Origin: Bombyx mori
Taxonomy: Eukaryota; Arthropoda; Insecta; Lepidoptera; Bombycidae
Direction: 5' to 3'
DNA: 64,000 bases
Assembly (NCBI RefSeq): GCF_030269925.1
Contig: NC_085118.1
Span: forward strand, 14,276,001-14,340,000
The notes under the pieces are model-generated. The model was given only the letters and a program-made list of their open reading frames with translations. It did not search any database and was not told the DNA's origin. Positions within the stretch are counted from its first letter, which is position 1; the number at the start of each line of letters is the position of its first letter. Below, one piece after another: positions 51,825-63,393 of this stretch. Both the position numbers and the translations under genes were made by a program.

Positions 51825-54157
51825 ACTAAATTGTACCTTACGTTCTTCACTTTAGGGTATAAAATCGCTGAGATGCCTATTTAAGTGCTTAAGAACAAGT
51901 CGTTTGTTAATTTCGGGTTTTTTAAAGTATATTTTTTTTTAATATTCGATAATCGAGTTTATTTTGTTGCATCGATAAAATACGATCTTTCAAACCCGAA
52001 ATCAACAGCCGAATAAAACAATTAAATAAATAATAAATATATATATTATTATAGATATATATGTAAATTACATGAATGCGGTTAATGTGATAAGCGGTGA
52101 AAACAATTATTCGAATATTTATGAAAAAGAAAAATTCTATACGCGTTTTGATATAACGTCATCTAGTTAAGATTAAGTATCAGTTTTGGAACAAAAATTT
52201 CAGACTACGTACCGAAATTCAATTATAAAATATTCATTAGGAAATATGTTTTACACAAATAATTCAACCATGACAAATTATTAAATTTTATGTACAAAAC
52301 CAATACAAAGTGACTTGTTTCAAAAGGGTAATTAATACAAAAAACATAATGTAAATAAACAAAGAGAAATGTGATAGAAATCATGTGATATAAAAAAAAG
52401 TTTATATACATATTATATATTTATATATAGAAGTATATACGGCATTATATATACGACATTCCAGTTTTTGCTACTATTCCTGTTTTACTCAGACCTCAAA
52501 CTGAACAATGTAGAAGAAATTCAAGTAATAATTAAGATCATAATTATGCTCTTGTTATTTTTGGGTGTATTACTATCACGAGCAAATTCGAAAATGTCGC
52601 CAATAAGACGATTTATTTTTGTATTGTAGATTGACAATTACTGACGTTGACACTGACAAGAAGGTTTCTATTTACTCGAGGTCAATTTAGAGTTTGTTGT
52701 GTAGTGATATGTTGACTCAGTCCACAGGTAGGCAGATGAGGTTATCTACTGTATGGTGATCATTTGATATCTGTATTCAATTAGAATACGCGCGATGTAT
52801 TGATTCTAAAGGACAACGACCGAATGTTAACCAGAACGTGTATTCATATCAAACACGACCGATGCGAATGAATGATTGAATGAAAAAGATAATCGATTTT
52901 AATAATGACAATCGTATCGAAAGGTAAATTTTTTACAGACTTTTTTATTTCGATATAATCTCTTTGAAATTGTCTTCATAAATGGCCTTCTTGAAGTGCG
53001 TCTGTTGATTAATCAATGACTGTAATGTCATATTGAGATCCTTACATAAAACGTATTTTTATAGAAGAAAAATATTTCTAATGATTTGATCATATAACTC
53101 AAGAGATGGCGCCACTAACAGTACATATGAATTTTTGATTAATATAATCCACTAAATGTCGTTACAGGGAAATCAAAATATTAAATTTTAAAAAGAATGA
53201 AAACGTAATAATACATATATTGAAAATTATTTGTTAACGAGCTTAAAAAATAAGTTTAAAATCAATAATGTTATTTATAACCAATTAATCCAATCTCTTT
53301 AATATTTATGCAAGTTTAATCAAAGAAGAAGGAGCGTTATAAATAAAACATCAAATGTATACCGTCATCACCATCATGTTATCATCAGCCCACAGTCCCA
53401 ATCCACATCACTGAACCCAGTCTTCGACTCTCCCTATCCATTTCTTGCCAGTCGAAGTTCATCGCACCACCAAGCTACCAAATCTATATACTACTTCTCA
53501 TATAAAATGCATACAGGGTATTAAACATTAACAATATGTCAAAAAGATAATCCTTTGTACTTGGTGATGAAAAGAAAGAAAAAAAAATGAATAGAAAAAA
53601 GATTAAATAACATTGCTTATCCTTATATGTCCTTCTTAAAATATCATATCATATCTAATGGGTACCTTATTTATATAGAGTATAATATGCAAAAAAAATA
53701 TTAAAAATAGAAGATGACCTTTTCAATAATAGTTGATGGCTCTGTATCTTCTTATTAACACTGAGCTTGATGTACTTATTGGTACACATTACTGTTGCGC
53801 ATAATATCAATAAGAGACATCTGGGAAATAATTAGTGCCTTATTTTAATCAAGAATTCTGAGTTAAAATTGTATATATCAAAAGGCCTTAAATGATAATT
53901 ATCGGGACCAATTTGTAAAGAAATGCAAAAATATTATTTTTTAAACTACAATTTGAGTAAATAAAAACTATATATTAAATGGAATTAGCTGATATTAGGT
54001 GTTTAGTGTATAATTGTTGTATTCATGGAGCGTGTTAATAAACTATTCGTCTAGGACTTGGGTAATCAATATTTTTGCGTTGTAAAAACAGAATTAATCT
54101 TTCGAAAGAAAAAAAAGTTTTTGTCTTTCATAATAATAAGCTTCTCGCAGTTATCCA
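51825..54157. other. ABCG 3' UTR and intergenic region
   Basis: AT-rich DNA. The first about 200 bases probably form the 3' UTR. 53355-53475 resembles the degenerate end of an RTE-type LINE (catcatgttatcatcagccc). No other gene is seen. Confidence 0.35.
52012..52017 (+). terminator. Candidate poly(A) signal of the ABCG gene
   Basis: The first clear AATAAA after the stop codon in sense orientation, 188 bases downstream, followed by AT-rich sequence. Several overlapping AATAAA-like words follow to 52036, so the exact site is uncertain. Confidence 0.35.
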
Positions 54158-54491
54158 GCCGATGCCTTCAGCTCTAATACTAGGGGCAGGCTTAGGGACC
54201 CGGGTAACCGTACTCGTCGAACTCGACAAAGAGGTCGACGTGCAACCTAACCCATGCATCAGCCCGCTGAGTTTCTCGCCGGATCTTCTCAGCGGGTCGC
54301 GATTCCGATCCGGTAGTGGATTCATTCGCGAAACAATTGCTCTTGAGTTGTTAGGTCTCCTTCGGAGGCGCTCGGGCAGTTGTTAGCAAATCCCGCCCCT
54401 CTTGGCTGAGCCTTTGCTCGCCCACCTGTCCTGGTGAAACTGGAAAGGCCTTCGGGCCACCAGTAAACTTTCAATCATAAAAAAAAAAAAG
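54158..54491 (+). repeat. Family D retroposon, sense copy with A tail
   Basis: Starts ccgatgccttcagctctaat, contains tgcaacctaacccatgcatc, ctgagtttctcgccggatct and ggcccaccagtaa-like 3' sequence (aaggccttcgggccaccagt), and ends in an A tail after caatcat. Its central ggatcttctcagcgggtcgc is shared with family B, so the two are related. Confidence 0.78.
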
Positions 54492-54782
54492 TTATCCAGC
54501 CAAATTCTATAGAAACTTATTATAAGACTTATTCCAGAATGCCTAGTTTATTAACTTACTATCAGGTGATATATAAATAAAATAAATATAATAATATGTA
54601 TTTATATATAAGAAAAATTGCTCATTAAAACGCGTCTTGCCGGATTGGTTTGTCGTTATTTACTGTATCAAAGATATTTAAGGTGCTGCTATTGGCGAAA
54701 GTGACATGCGACATATATACATAAAACTATATACGATTATATATGCGACTATAGTTAATTGCGTGTAACCGTGCAGCATTAC
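54492..54782. other. Intergenic, nothing recognised
   Basis: AT-rich spacer. Confidence 0.3.
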
Positions 54783-54856
54783 TTCATCAGCTTAGAGCCC
54801 CGTGTGCTCACCTACTTGTTCGCCCTCTAAGGCTACCAACTTAGGTAGGGCAAAAG
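54783..54856 (+). repeat. Bm1-like SINE 3' end fragment
   Basis: gagccccgtgtgctcaccta through ctaaggctaccaacttaggt. Confidence 0.65.
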
Positions 54857-54889
54857 AAGAGCACTAGTGTTGGCACTGTTAATAGAACG

Positions 54890-54990
54890 CTTGGGGGGGG
54901 GGGTCGTTTGGTGGGTGGATCCCTGAAATCGTCCTAGGGCGATCGGTCCCCAGCCCGAAAAAGCTGCCGGAAAAAGGGCCGGTCAAAGCA
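54890..54990. other. G-rich tract in repeat-derived sequence
   Basis: A run of eleven G at about 54893-54903 is followed by G-rich and C-rich blocks. It stands out from the AT-rich surroundings and probably belongs to an unrecognised LINE or retroposon. Confidence 0.4.
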
Positions 54991-55581
54991 TTAGTTACTT
55001 GAAACTACCCTCGCGCTTTCTGTCGTCCGTCTTGTCTTAGAATGTATTGACATTGACATGACAACTGTTCAAGTTTCTTGTGTGTTCTTCTGTGACTTCC
55101 TTTCGTATTAATAATGTTGATATATTTGTCAGTAGTAGTCAGTGCTTTAGAGAGTGTGTCAGAAAGCTAAATGATGGTATTTAATGCAACAACGTGTTTC
55201 TAAGAAGCTAATTCGACTTACAAAATTTGTTAGTTTCAAATTGAAGATGAAAAGTATTTTTGAATTAAGGGAGAACTAGATAGTTTTTGGACAGACATTA
55301 GTTTTTATTTTAAAAAAAATTTCAAATTAAAAAAAAGTTCTAAAAATGACTGGCCATTAAAAATGAACTGCCAAGAATGTATTAAAAGTTTTCATGTCAC
55401 TTTCGTCTATAACTTAATGTTAGTTTATTGAAATGAGGGATTAAGGTAGTTTGTAAGTACTTAGCTAATTTTTTTAAAATATTTAAATAAGGTCCTTTTG
55501 AATGGTTAATTGTAATGGAATATACATTTTTAAAATTATGTTTTATACGTATGTTTTTAATAAAATTTTACGAAACAACGC
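54991..55581. other. Intergenic, nothing recognised
   Basis: AT-rich DNA with no supported feature. Confidence 0.3.
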
Positions 55582-55757
55582 TTTTTTTTGTATTGCTTAG
55601 ATGGGGGGACGAGCTCACAGCCCACCAGGTGTTAAGTGGTTACTGGAGCCCATAGACATCCACAAGGTTAATGCGCCGCCCACCTCGAGATATAAGTTCT
55701 AAGATCTCAGTATAGTTACAACGGCTACCCCACCCTTCGAACCGAAACGCATTACTG
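55582..55757 (-). repeat. SINE-A copy, 5' half missing
   Basis: Inverted tail and body to accgaaacgcattactg, then unrelated sequence. Confidence 0.88.
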
Positions 55758-56535
55758 GTGAGTTTTGTAGGGTAGTCTATATTTTGAAATGAGCTCTCGT
55801 TCTTCGCTTGTACATAGTTACCGTATTTAGCCGCTTTCAGACTACGCTATAATATGATAACATTTAGAATATAGCTCATACCACAACAATATCGCACACG
55901 ATACATTGCTATGGACACTTTCACACTGTCCTGTACTATATATTATTGGCTAAGTATACGCTGCTATACTATATGGCACTATGGTTTAGCGTAGCAGCTT
56001 TATACGCTTCTTGAGCCTTTAACTGGAATTATTAAAACAATGGATACGAAGTTTTCTTCTAACAACAAAATACGTTTGATATATGCTCTAATCGCGACAT
56101 ATTCAGTATAAGTTAGCATAAATCAAGCTGTCTGGCTACCGAGTAATCTCACTCGCTCAGTGGAAGATCTTTCCTTATCGATAACACCCAAAGTACCATA
56201 ATGCTACCGCTTCACCTGCGTTAGCGTTAATATTAATGTTAATGGCGAACTTCGCGTTAATTAACAATGCGCGTTGGCTACATTAAGGCTCCACGACCAT
56301 TAAGACTTAATTCCTCGTGAATTAACGCGTTAACACACAACACTCACAATGGAGCTTGAAGCAGCTACACTAGTTGCGACAATGAGCGTCATAAGACTCA
56401 TAAATTATTACATTAATGCAATTTAAAAAGAGAGAATAGGTATGGGATTGCAATTTTGGATTCCAAATGCTCTAATTGCAATAGCTCTAAAAACTTTTGA
56501 CGCCTTTTCGTTCGATCACTCCATTGTTGCTGTCC
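55758..56535. other. Intergenic, nothing recognised
   Basis: Contains short inverted words (gcgttaatattaatgttaat and gcgttaattaacaatgcgc) near 56220-56270. No gene. Confidence 0.3.
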
Positions 56536-56802
56536 ATTTTTTTGTATATTGCTTTTATGGGTAGACGAGCTCACAGCCCACTTGGCGTTATGTGGTTTCC
56601 ACCGGAGCCCATATACCTACATCTACAACGTAAATGCAGCCCACCAACTTCGAGATATGAGTTCTAAGGTCTTAGTTTTTACAGTACAACGGCTGTCCCA
56701 CCCTTCAAATCGAAACGCATTACTGCTTCACGGCACAAATAGGCGGGGTGGTGGTACCCACCCGTGCGGCCGGACGGACGGATAAGACGTCCTACCACCA
56801 GT
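56536..56802 (-). repeat. SINE-A copy, moderately diverged
   Basis: Inverted body with a small ggccggacggac expansion near 56770, ending cctaccaccagtag. Confidence 0.85.
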
Positions 56803-57350
56803 AGTATCTCAGATTCCGAAACCGGATCTATTATAATGCGTTCTGTATATTATTAGCCTTGCAGATCGACTCCGACTTCTTTCAACTTCCGTAAAATTCA
56901 AATAATAAATGCATAAATTCGTCTCTTGAATCATTTAATTAAGTATAAACTTAAAAGGTTATTTTTAATTAATTTGTAAATTCTAATGTATTATTTAAAC
57001 AAAGTTGACCTCGGTCGCAGATCTGCATGCATTTGTTAAAATTACCAACGAATTTAAGAATTAACGCGTTCGTGGCCAAAAGTTTTAGGTTAGGACTGGG
57101 AATGACTTAGCACATATTTTTTTTCTCTTACTCTCTTACTTTTTTCTTATTATCAGCGTTCTGATGTTACGTGTACAGTCTGTTCATCACTTATCGTTAA
57201 TGTGAACTATTTTGGTATCATCCTGCCTATTTATAATGCGAAACATTCAAGCGTCTATTCGTGACTTTTTGGTACTATCCTACCGGTTTGTATCGCGAAC
57301 CTTTCACGTGTTTAAACGTGACTCGAGTGCGCGGTGCCGTACACATTTTT
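56803..57350. other. Intergenic, nothing recognised
   Basis: AT-rich DNA. No supported feature. Confidence 0.3.
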
Positions 57351-57354
57351 CTGT

Positions 57355-57425
57355 TTCATCATCATCAACAGCCCACAGTCGTCCACTGCTGGACATAGAC
57401 CTCTCCTAACCCACACCACTGAATT
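57355..57425 (-). mobile_element. RTE-like LINE extreme 3' end
   Basis: gtccactgctggacatagac is the complement of the QQWTSMG-type terminus seen at 39130 and very common in lepidopteran genomes. Only about 70 bases are kept. Confidence 0.5.
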
Positions 57426-57558
57426 TTTCTGTTTAGGGTTTCTGATTATATGACTAAAGTTCAAAATTGAGTCCAGGTAGCTGACGATGACACTTGACGT
57501 CCCTTCGAAAAATCACGATTCAGTGACAAAGACATGCACCATTTTAAGTCTGTACCTT

Positions 57559-57866
57559 TTTTTAATGAGGGATTACTAATGGCCCGGAGGCTTTTCCAGT
57601 TTCACCTGGACAGGTGGGCGAGCAAAGGCTCAGCCAGGAGGGGTGGGATTTGCTAATCGCTGCCCGAGCGTCCAAAGGAGACCTAACAACTCAAGAGCAG
57701 CTGTTTCGCAAGTGAATCTAATACCGGATCGGATTCGCGACATGCAGAGAATATCCGGCGAGAAACTCAGCGGGCTGACGCATAGGTTAGGTTGCACGTC
57801 GAACTGTTTGCCGAGTTCCACGAGTATGGTTACCGTGGTCCCTAAGCCTGCTTAGAGCTGAAGGCG
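57559..57866 (-). repeat. Family D retroposon, inverted copy
   Basis: T-run, ggcccggaggcttttccagt, gggcgagcaaaggctcagcc, then agcgggctgacgcataggtt and tccctaagcctgctta. A near full-length counterpart of the copy at 54158. Confidence 0.8.
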
Positions 57867-57906
57867 TCTAAAGCAAGAGTTATTGGATCTGATGTTTCCG
57901 TTATTT

Positions 57907-58240
57907 TTTTCCTACCTATTCTGATAGCTTTGAGATGCTATTTCAACTTCTCTTTGACGTGTAGGTGAGCTCACGGGGCTCAAACCGTAGTTTTGCTAAC
58001 ATTGGCCCTGGTAAGAGTAGCACTTCGCAGAATTTACCACCGGATCGGAAATGCGACCCACTGAGAAGATCCCGCGAGAAACTCTGTGGGCTGTGTCTAT
58101 GGGTTAATTTACTCGTCGAGCCCTTCGTCGCAAGCAACGGGTTCGGCGAGGACGGTGACCGATGCATGAGGTACCGCTAATGGATCGGGAGGATCCGTAA
58201 GGACGTGTCTAGGGCAGTTTTTACCATTTGGTATACATAA
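57907..58240 (-). repeat. Bm1-like SINE (family B), inverted
   Basis: ttttttcctacctattctga, then gtgagctcacggggctcaaa, accggatcggaaatgcgacc and gatcgggaggatccgtaagg. Near full length. Confidence 0.83.
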
Positions 58241-58255
58241 ACTGTGATATAGTGC

Positions 58256-58516
58256 AAATATTTATTTTTATATTTACTAACAATCACGCCACGTTAACTT
58301 GGTCCCGTGCTAAGTTCGTAAAGAACTTGTGTTACAAGTACCAAATAACGGAAATAAATATAATATTTTTATTATACACATACATATATTTAATAGACAC
58401 CCTTAACCCTGGAAAGACATTTATATTTATCATACAAATATCTTCCCTTGGCGGGTTTGGAACCCGCGACCCCCTTGTGTAGTGACCATGTCACTTACCA
58501 CTACACCAGACGGCCG
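58256..58516 (-). repeat. tRNA-derived SINE (family C), inverted
   Basis: Complement of the 8193 copy. The B box appears as gggtttggaacccgcgac (one substitution from the tRNA consensus) and the A box as cttaccactacaccaga near 58505. Confidence 0.78.
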
Positions 58517-59454
58517 TTTCAAATGTTTTGTCGGTAGGAATATCACTTCTTCGATCCTCTTGCTTCGTTCATAAAACTGAGCATAATAAATAAGCACAAC
58601 GTTTTCATTTGTTTATTATTCAAAAGATAGCATCTTAATGTTCGCGACGAGGTTGCATTTATGCCCTCGGTGCTGCATGTTACGAATATTTTATAGTGAT
58701 GGATGATAAGACTACATGTCGACCTAGGAACTTAATGCACTTTGTTTATTTTTCTTTGTTTATTTGGCTGTTTCCACTGCTACTGTTATCAAGTGAATCA
58801 ATCTGATGTAAGATTTTTTTGTGATTCAAAATAAATTATCGACTATTACGACTCTTATCTACAATTTATCGGTATGTTATAGCGCATAAGTGATGATAAT
58901 TTACAAGATTCGTTGCATTTCAATCATAAATAAATTTTATTCATAAAAAGATTTTTTTTTCTAAAACCCATTAGTAATATTACGAAATTTCAATTAGTCT
59001 ATTATCAATTTGATGGACATCCGTGAAGAATAAAAATGTTTAATATATGGACAAATGAAATCACTGTAAAATGGCGGTCATAACTGTAAGGACAGAAGAA
59101 TGGTAAAATAAAATCACTGTTTTTTGCCATTTACAAAAAAAAAAATCGAGCACTTCGTCTAGGATGCTACGTGGCTGTGGCCATGAGCAATATTGACTGC
59201 TTATCATCAGGTGTATCGTACGCCTGTCTACCTACAATAGCATTTAAAAATATTAATATACGAATATTTAATGCAACAACGTCTATTTTTTTTAATACGC
59301 TTTTATTAGCTTCAGACGTATGTATGTATGTTTGTAACGGAATCTTTGAACATGATTTTGACCCCCTTCAATTAATTGTCTAGAACAGGTATTAAATAAT
59401 TATGAAAATAAAAACACCAAATTTTATATTAACTCGAAACAACGAAGTTCAAAT
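58517..59454. other. Intergenic, downstream of the IR gene, nothing recognised
   Basis: AT-rich DNA. The IR 3' UTR must lie at its right side (the gene is on the minus strand). An AATAAA overlaps the IR stop codon (minus strand gaaataaattga), which may be fortuitous. Confidence 0.35.
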
Positions 59455-61260
59455 TCAATTTATTTCTCTACTCTTTTCATTAAGTTCAAACACAAAAGCG
59501 ACCAAAGCTAGGAAAGTTCCAATTGTAAAGACATACCACGGAATCGCAAAACGCGAAACGAAATACTTTTGACGGTGGCGATGTACCAGGCCGTTGATGT
59601 AGTTCTGATAGTCTCGGTGATACCAGATCAGTCCCGCTTCCCTGATGCGGAGAGCTAGCCGATGGAATCTATAGTGCAAGGGAAATCCTTTGTACGTAAA
59701 TATACCGTAGATAACCTTCGCTACTGGCTTGCTGAAGCTATAAACGTTAGGATCGCCGAATTCATCAACGAATTTATTTTTATTATACATATAAATTGTA
59801 TTCATGACGATAGTGTATAGATATTTGGATTTGCTTACTGTCATTATGCTTCCCAAAATAGTTTTGCAGCTTTGTATTTTCTCATTGTATTTAATTTCGT
59901 TTTCTGGTAAAAAGTTGATGATGGCACGGCTTATGCACGGCTCGATTCCTCGCTCCACCAGCGTCTCCATGTCGGCGATCTGCGTTTCCAGACTAGGTTT
60001 CGTCGTGAAACTCATCATGCTCGTTTGATAAAAACTATTCACCAAATACGTGAACCATATCCAGAATATGAAGATGCATCTAACACTCAATCTGAAACGT
60101 AGCTTGTAGCCGTGGAGGAAGAAGTAATCCAACAACTTCAACAGAATGTACGTTTTGTCTTGCTCCCGCAGTAAATATGCTACAATCACAGTGAACAGTA
60201 TGAAGACTACGATCAATAATGCCCAGACCCTGAAGTCGAATTCGCGGTAGTAGAAAGACCAAACGGGCTTCAATGACGCTTTTTGGATGACGACACTGAT
60301 CTCGTCTATATAATCTACATGTGTGTAGATGTAAGAGAACGCAGCGGCTCGGAGCGGAACGAGAAGCATACCGCCTATCATCAAATCCGTTAAGTTTCTC
60401 TGCAGCATATCCATAGGGCCTGTGGCTTTCATGTCCTCGTCAACAGTTGAAAATACATCCGCATCATAGTTATACTGGTAATTAACTTTGAACTTCTCGA
60501 TTTCTGCTAACACATTAATAGTGTATTGTTCGATTCCAATTGGTATTGATGGTTTTGATATCTTCCCCGGATCCACAGTATAAGGAGGCCAGTGAGGTAC
60601 AGATACATTGAATACGCAACCTCTCAAACCTGTGACCAGTTTATTCGGATACAGTTCAGTGGATGTGTTTATACATTTTCCGTAATTAATGATACCGGTA
60701 TAGTACTTCCCGCAAGCGTAATTTTCGTAAGGATTGTACGACAAAATATTTGGGTCGTTAGTTCCGTTCGCGATTACTACATTCAAAACGTGATGTTTTA
60801 GTAGGATATCGAAAACATCTTTAACGTTTTCTTGTTTTAATTCTTTGAATACAATTAAAAATTTTAATTTTGGATTCCACGTTGCGTCTTTAGTTAGGTT
60901 TTCGAATTGTTCAACGAATACCTTTTCGGTTCTGACTGTTATCAGATACATATCGTTTAGCAACATTGTCTTTTTGGTTACGTTTCTATTAATAACATTG
61001 AATTTACCAAACGAATTGATCAATTTCGGTATTCCCCCGTCAAAATCCATTGATATCAATGTAATAGTCTTTTTATCACTGAAATAATTGTTTAAAATAA
61101 ATCCAGTGCAATTCACAACATCGTTGTCCTTATTAGCGTCGGTCAATACGTCATTAAGCATTGTTTCTATATTCACAAAATCTTTTTGCAATTTAACTTT
61201 GTCATGTTCGGAAGCGATACATTTAGATAGAACAAAGACGAGCAAATACACGACTAACAT
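59455..61260 (-). CDS. Divergent ionotropic receptor (chemosensory IR), intronless, 601 aa
   Basis: A single open frame from ATG 61260 to TGA 59457. A signal peptide (VVYLLVFVLSKCIAS) is followed by an N-terminal region of about 195 residues. Ligand-binding lobe S1 has CVFNVSVPHWPPYTV at about 214-229 and ends LMIGGMLLVPLRAAAFSYIY (about 293-312). Membrane helix 1 (VWALLIVVFILFTVIVAYLL) spans about 345-364, then a short pore region. Helix 2 is RCIFIFWIWFTYLVNSFYQT (about 394-413). Lobe S2 covers about 420-565 and the last helix FAIPWYVFTIGTFLALVAFV about 572-591. This is the layout of insect IRs, glutamate-receptor relatives acting as sensory cation channels in gustatory or olfactory neurons. 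The canonical SYTANLAAFLT segment is replaced by YQTSMMSFTT. Single-exon structure is usual for the divergent, largely gustatory IRs. The exact IR number cannot be assigned. Confidence 0.88.
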   Translation of the reverse strand: MLVVYLLVFVLSKCIASEHDKVKLQKDFVNIETMLNDVLTDANKDNDVVNCTGFILNNYFSDKKTITLISMDFDGGIPKLINSFGKFNVINRNVTKKTMLLNDMYLITVRTEKVFVEQFENLTKDATWNPKLKFLIVFKELKQENVKDVFDILLKHHVLNVVIANGTNDPNILSYNPYENYACGKYYTGIINYGKCINTSTELYPNKLVTGLRGCVFNVSVPHWPPYTVDPGKISKPSIPIGIEQYTINVLAEIEKFKVNYQYNYDADVFSTVDEDMKATGPMDMLQRNLTDLMIGGMLLVPLRAAAFSYIYTHVDYIDEISVVIQKASLKPVWSFYYREFDFRVWALLIVVFILFTVIVAYLLREQDKTYILLKLLDYFFLHGYKLRFRLSVRCIFIFWIWFTYLVNSFYQTSMMSFTTKPSLETQIADMETLVERGIEPCISRAIINFLPENEIKYNEKIQSCKTILGSIMTVSKSKYLYTIVMNTIYMYNKNKFVDEFGDPNVYSFSKPVAKVIYGIFTYKGFPLHYRFHRLALRIREAGLIWYHRDYQNYINGLVHRHRQKYFVSRFAIPWYVFTIGTFLALVAFVFELNEKSREIN

Positions 61261-61752
61261 TTCGAGGAACCAGATTATGTATGTTCATTTCGTATTGTCG
61301 TTAATGTATTCATAATAACTAATTGTTCTAGTTTGCTTCATTTTTCACCAATCCATTAACAGTATTCGTTTTTCATTTGTCACTGTCCGTGTTTAGATAA
61401 GTTTACCATTAAGGTCCCGTGTCTCTGCGTTTACGCATTACCTACTTAGAGCGACATAGTACTTTATCTCTTAACTGATCTAACCTTCCCAAGCTCACCG
61501 TTTTAAGGTTTACCTTTAACCATGCTCAGCTTTCTTGAGAGTCCTGAATTGTCTTTATTGTTATTCTAAATTTATCATAACGATCATTTAGAAGAACGTT
61601 ATGATATTTTTGGCTATTGCAATTAAAATTTATATTCGGAGTTTGAAAAATGGTTTTGACAACTTTGTTTTAGGTAAAAATTGATTGTAGGCAAATTCTT
61701 CCCATATATATTTTGTAACTTGACATTATTTGTTCTCAATATTTACTGTTGA
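61261..61752. other. IR upstream region, nothing recognised
   Basis: Presumed promoter and 5' UTR of the IR gene. No core promoter motif could be singled out. Confidence 0.3.
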
Positions 61753-61754
61753 TA

Positions 61755-62870
61755 CGAGGGTGGCACTGAAAATTTCGGGAATTAACGAAGTGACACAACA
61801 TTACTATTTAAAAATGTATTTATTGCTTTTCGAAGTATTCTCCGCGAAATTTGACACATTTTTCCATACGATGGAACCAATCATTGAAGCAACCATTCCA
61901 TTCGGAAGTTAGGGTCTCCAAAATGGCCGTTTTGTAGGCGTCCACAGCTTCTTCAGGTGATGAAAATCTCTGTCCACGCAATTTATTCTTTATTTTAGGG
62001 AAAGTATAGAAATCATTAGGGCTTAGATCGGGGCTGTACGGCGGATAGTCTAATAATTCTATGTTTTCTTGCTCTAAAAACTCTTTTGTTCTGTGCGCGG
62101 TGTGAGAACTCGCAGAACAAACGTGGCCACCATTTTTTTTGCAACACTCCGTGAACGAACAATTTTTGTTGGCTTTAACTCATTTTCGAACACCCAAACT
62201 CGTGACTGGTTTTTTGTTTCGGGTTCGTACGCGTATATCCAGGATTCGTCACCTGATACAATGTTGTATACTTACAGCATTTGAGGAGCCTGCGTGGAAT
62301 CTTTCGAGAGTTCTGACGCACCAAGTAACGCGAGCCGCTTTTTGCTCTTCACAGAGCGAATACGGTATCCATCGGGAAAACAACTTTTTTACACCTAATT
62401 GTTCATGCTAGATTATTTGTATTTGACTCATGCCAATGTCTAAAGTTGCCTGAATTTCGCGGTATGTCACATGTCGATCTTCCTCAATCAGCTTACGCAC
62501 AGCATCAACGTTTTCTTGGGTGACTGCAGTTTTTGGACGACCGTGACGGGGATCATCACTGAGCTTGACACGTCCACGTTGAAACTCAGCAAACCAGCGA
62601 TAAATTGTGGTTTTGGTGGTCAACACACTGTTTTTGTGTTAAACCACTTCGAAAGTCATAATAAATCATCGCTCTTGAATTTTCTCGAGTCAATTCCATT
62701 TTCTCAACGACTAAACAAGTTTGACAAAACCTCGTGACAAGACCGAGAATCTTTTTTTAAATAAATAAATGGTTTCGATTTTTAAAACCAAGGAGTTTTC
62801 AATTAAAAAGATTTTAATATGACAGGAACAGTGGAAATATTCCATTCCCGATACTTCTAGTGCAGCCTAG
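61755..62870 (-). mobile_element. mariner element with both ends, internally deleted
   Basis: The ends CGAGGGTGGCACTGAAAATT (61755) and, on the minus strand, CTAGGCTGCACTAGAAGTAT (from 62870) are imperfect inverted repeats flanked by TA (61753-61754 and 62871-62872). Compared with the 49.5 kb copy it lacks about 150 bases of the catalytic region (junction near 62114) and about 33 bases near 62614. The transposase frames are broken. Confidence 0.88.
62040..62626 (-). pseudogene. mariner transposase remnant
   Basis: The helix-turn-helix region (62626-62408, [20 protein letters not shown]) is kept, but the stretch with the second catalytic Asp is deleted and the frame is broken in several places. 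It is a dead copy sharing its substitutions with the 49.5 kb copy in most positions. Confidence 0.78.
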
Positions 62871-62872
62871 TA

Positions 62873-63296
62873 AATCTCGAAATTAGAATCATAAGGTTAA
62901 TTATACTTAATTTCAATAATTTTCAAATCAGCCCGGTCGTCAAAAGGAAATAAAACGTAGGTACCTACCCTTATTTGATGACTTTATTTGTGTATTAGGT
63001 ATTGTGATTTTATGTATGTGCGTGTATCGAAGTCAATGAGAAAAAATATAGTTTAATGATTACACTAACTTTTGAAAAAGTAAATTTAAATTGATTAGCA
63101 TAATTTATTCAAGACCAAAGATAAGTTTTTGGCAAAAAAATTAAATAGAATTTTAATTACTTTAAATTTTTTACTCTAAATGAGCATTTCAATTTGACAT
63201 TCTTAATTTCCGCGGGAACGCTACCTGTGTTGATGCGTGAGATCACTGAGCTGTAATAATTACGAGTTATACTTGATTCGGATAAACTATTCATCA
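62873..63296. other. Intergenic, nothing recognised
   Basis: AT-rich DNA. Confidence 0.3.
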
Positions 63297-63393
63297 GGTT
63301 TGCGTCCCGTGAGCTCACCTACTAGTTAAGGTTCCGCTGAAATAGCCTCTCAAGGCTATCAGCTTAAATAGGAATAAACAAAAAAAAAAACTA
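63297..63393 (+). repeat. Bm1-like SINE 3' end fragment
   Basis: tttgcgtcccgtgagctcac, then gaaatagcctctcaaggcta and an A-rich tail. Confidence 0.75.

Noticed and set aside
54128..54386. Open frames on both strands near 54.2 kb
   Set aside because: They fall entirely in a family D retroposon whose second copy at 57.6 kb gives similar spurious frames.
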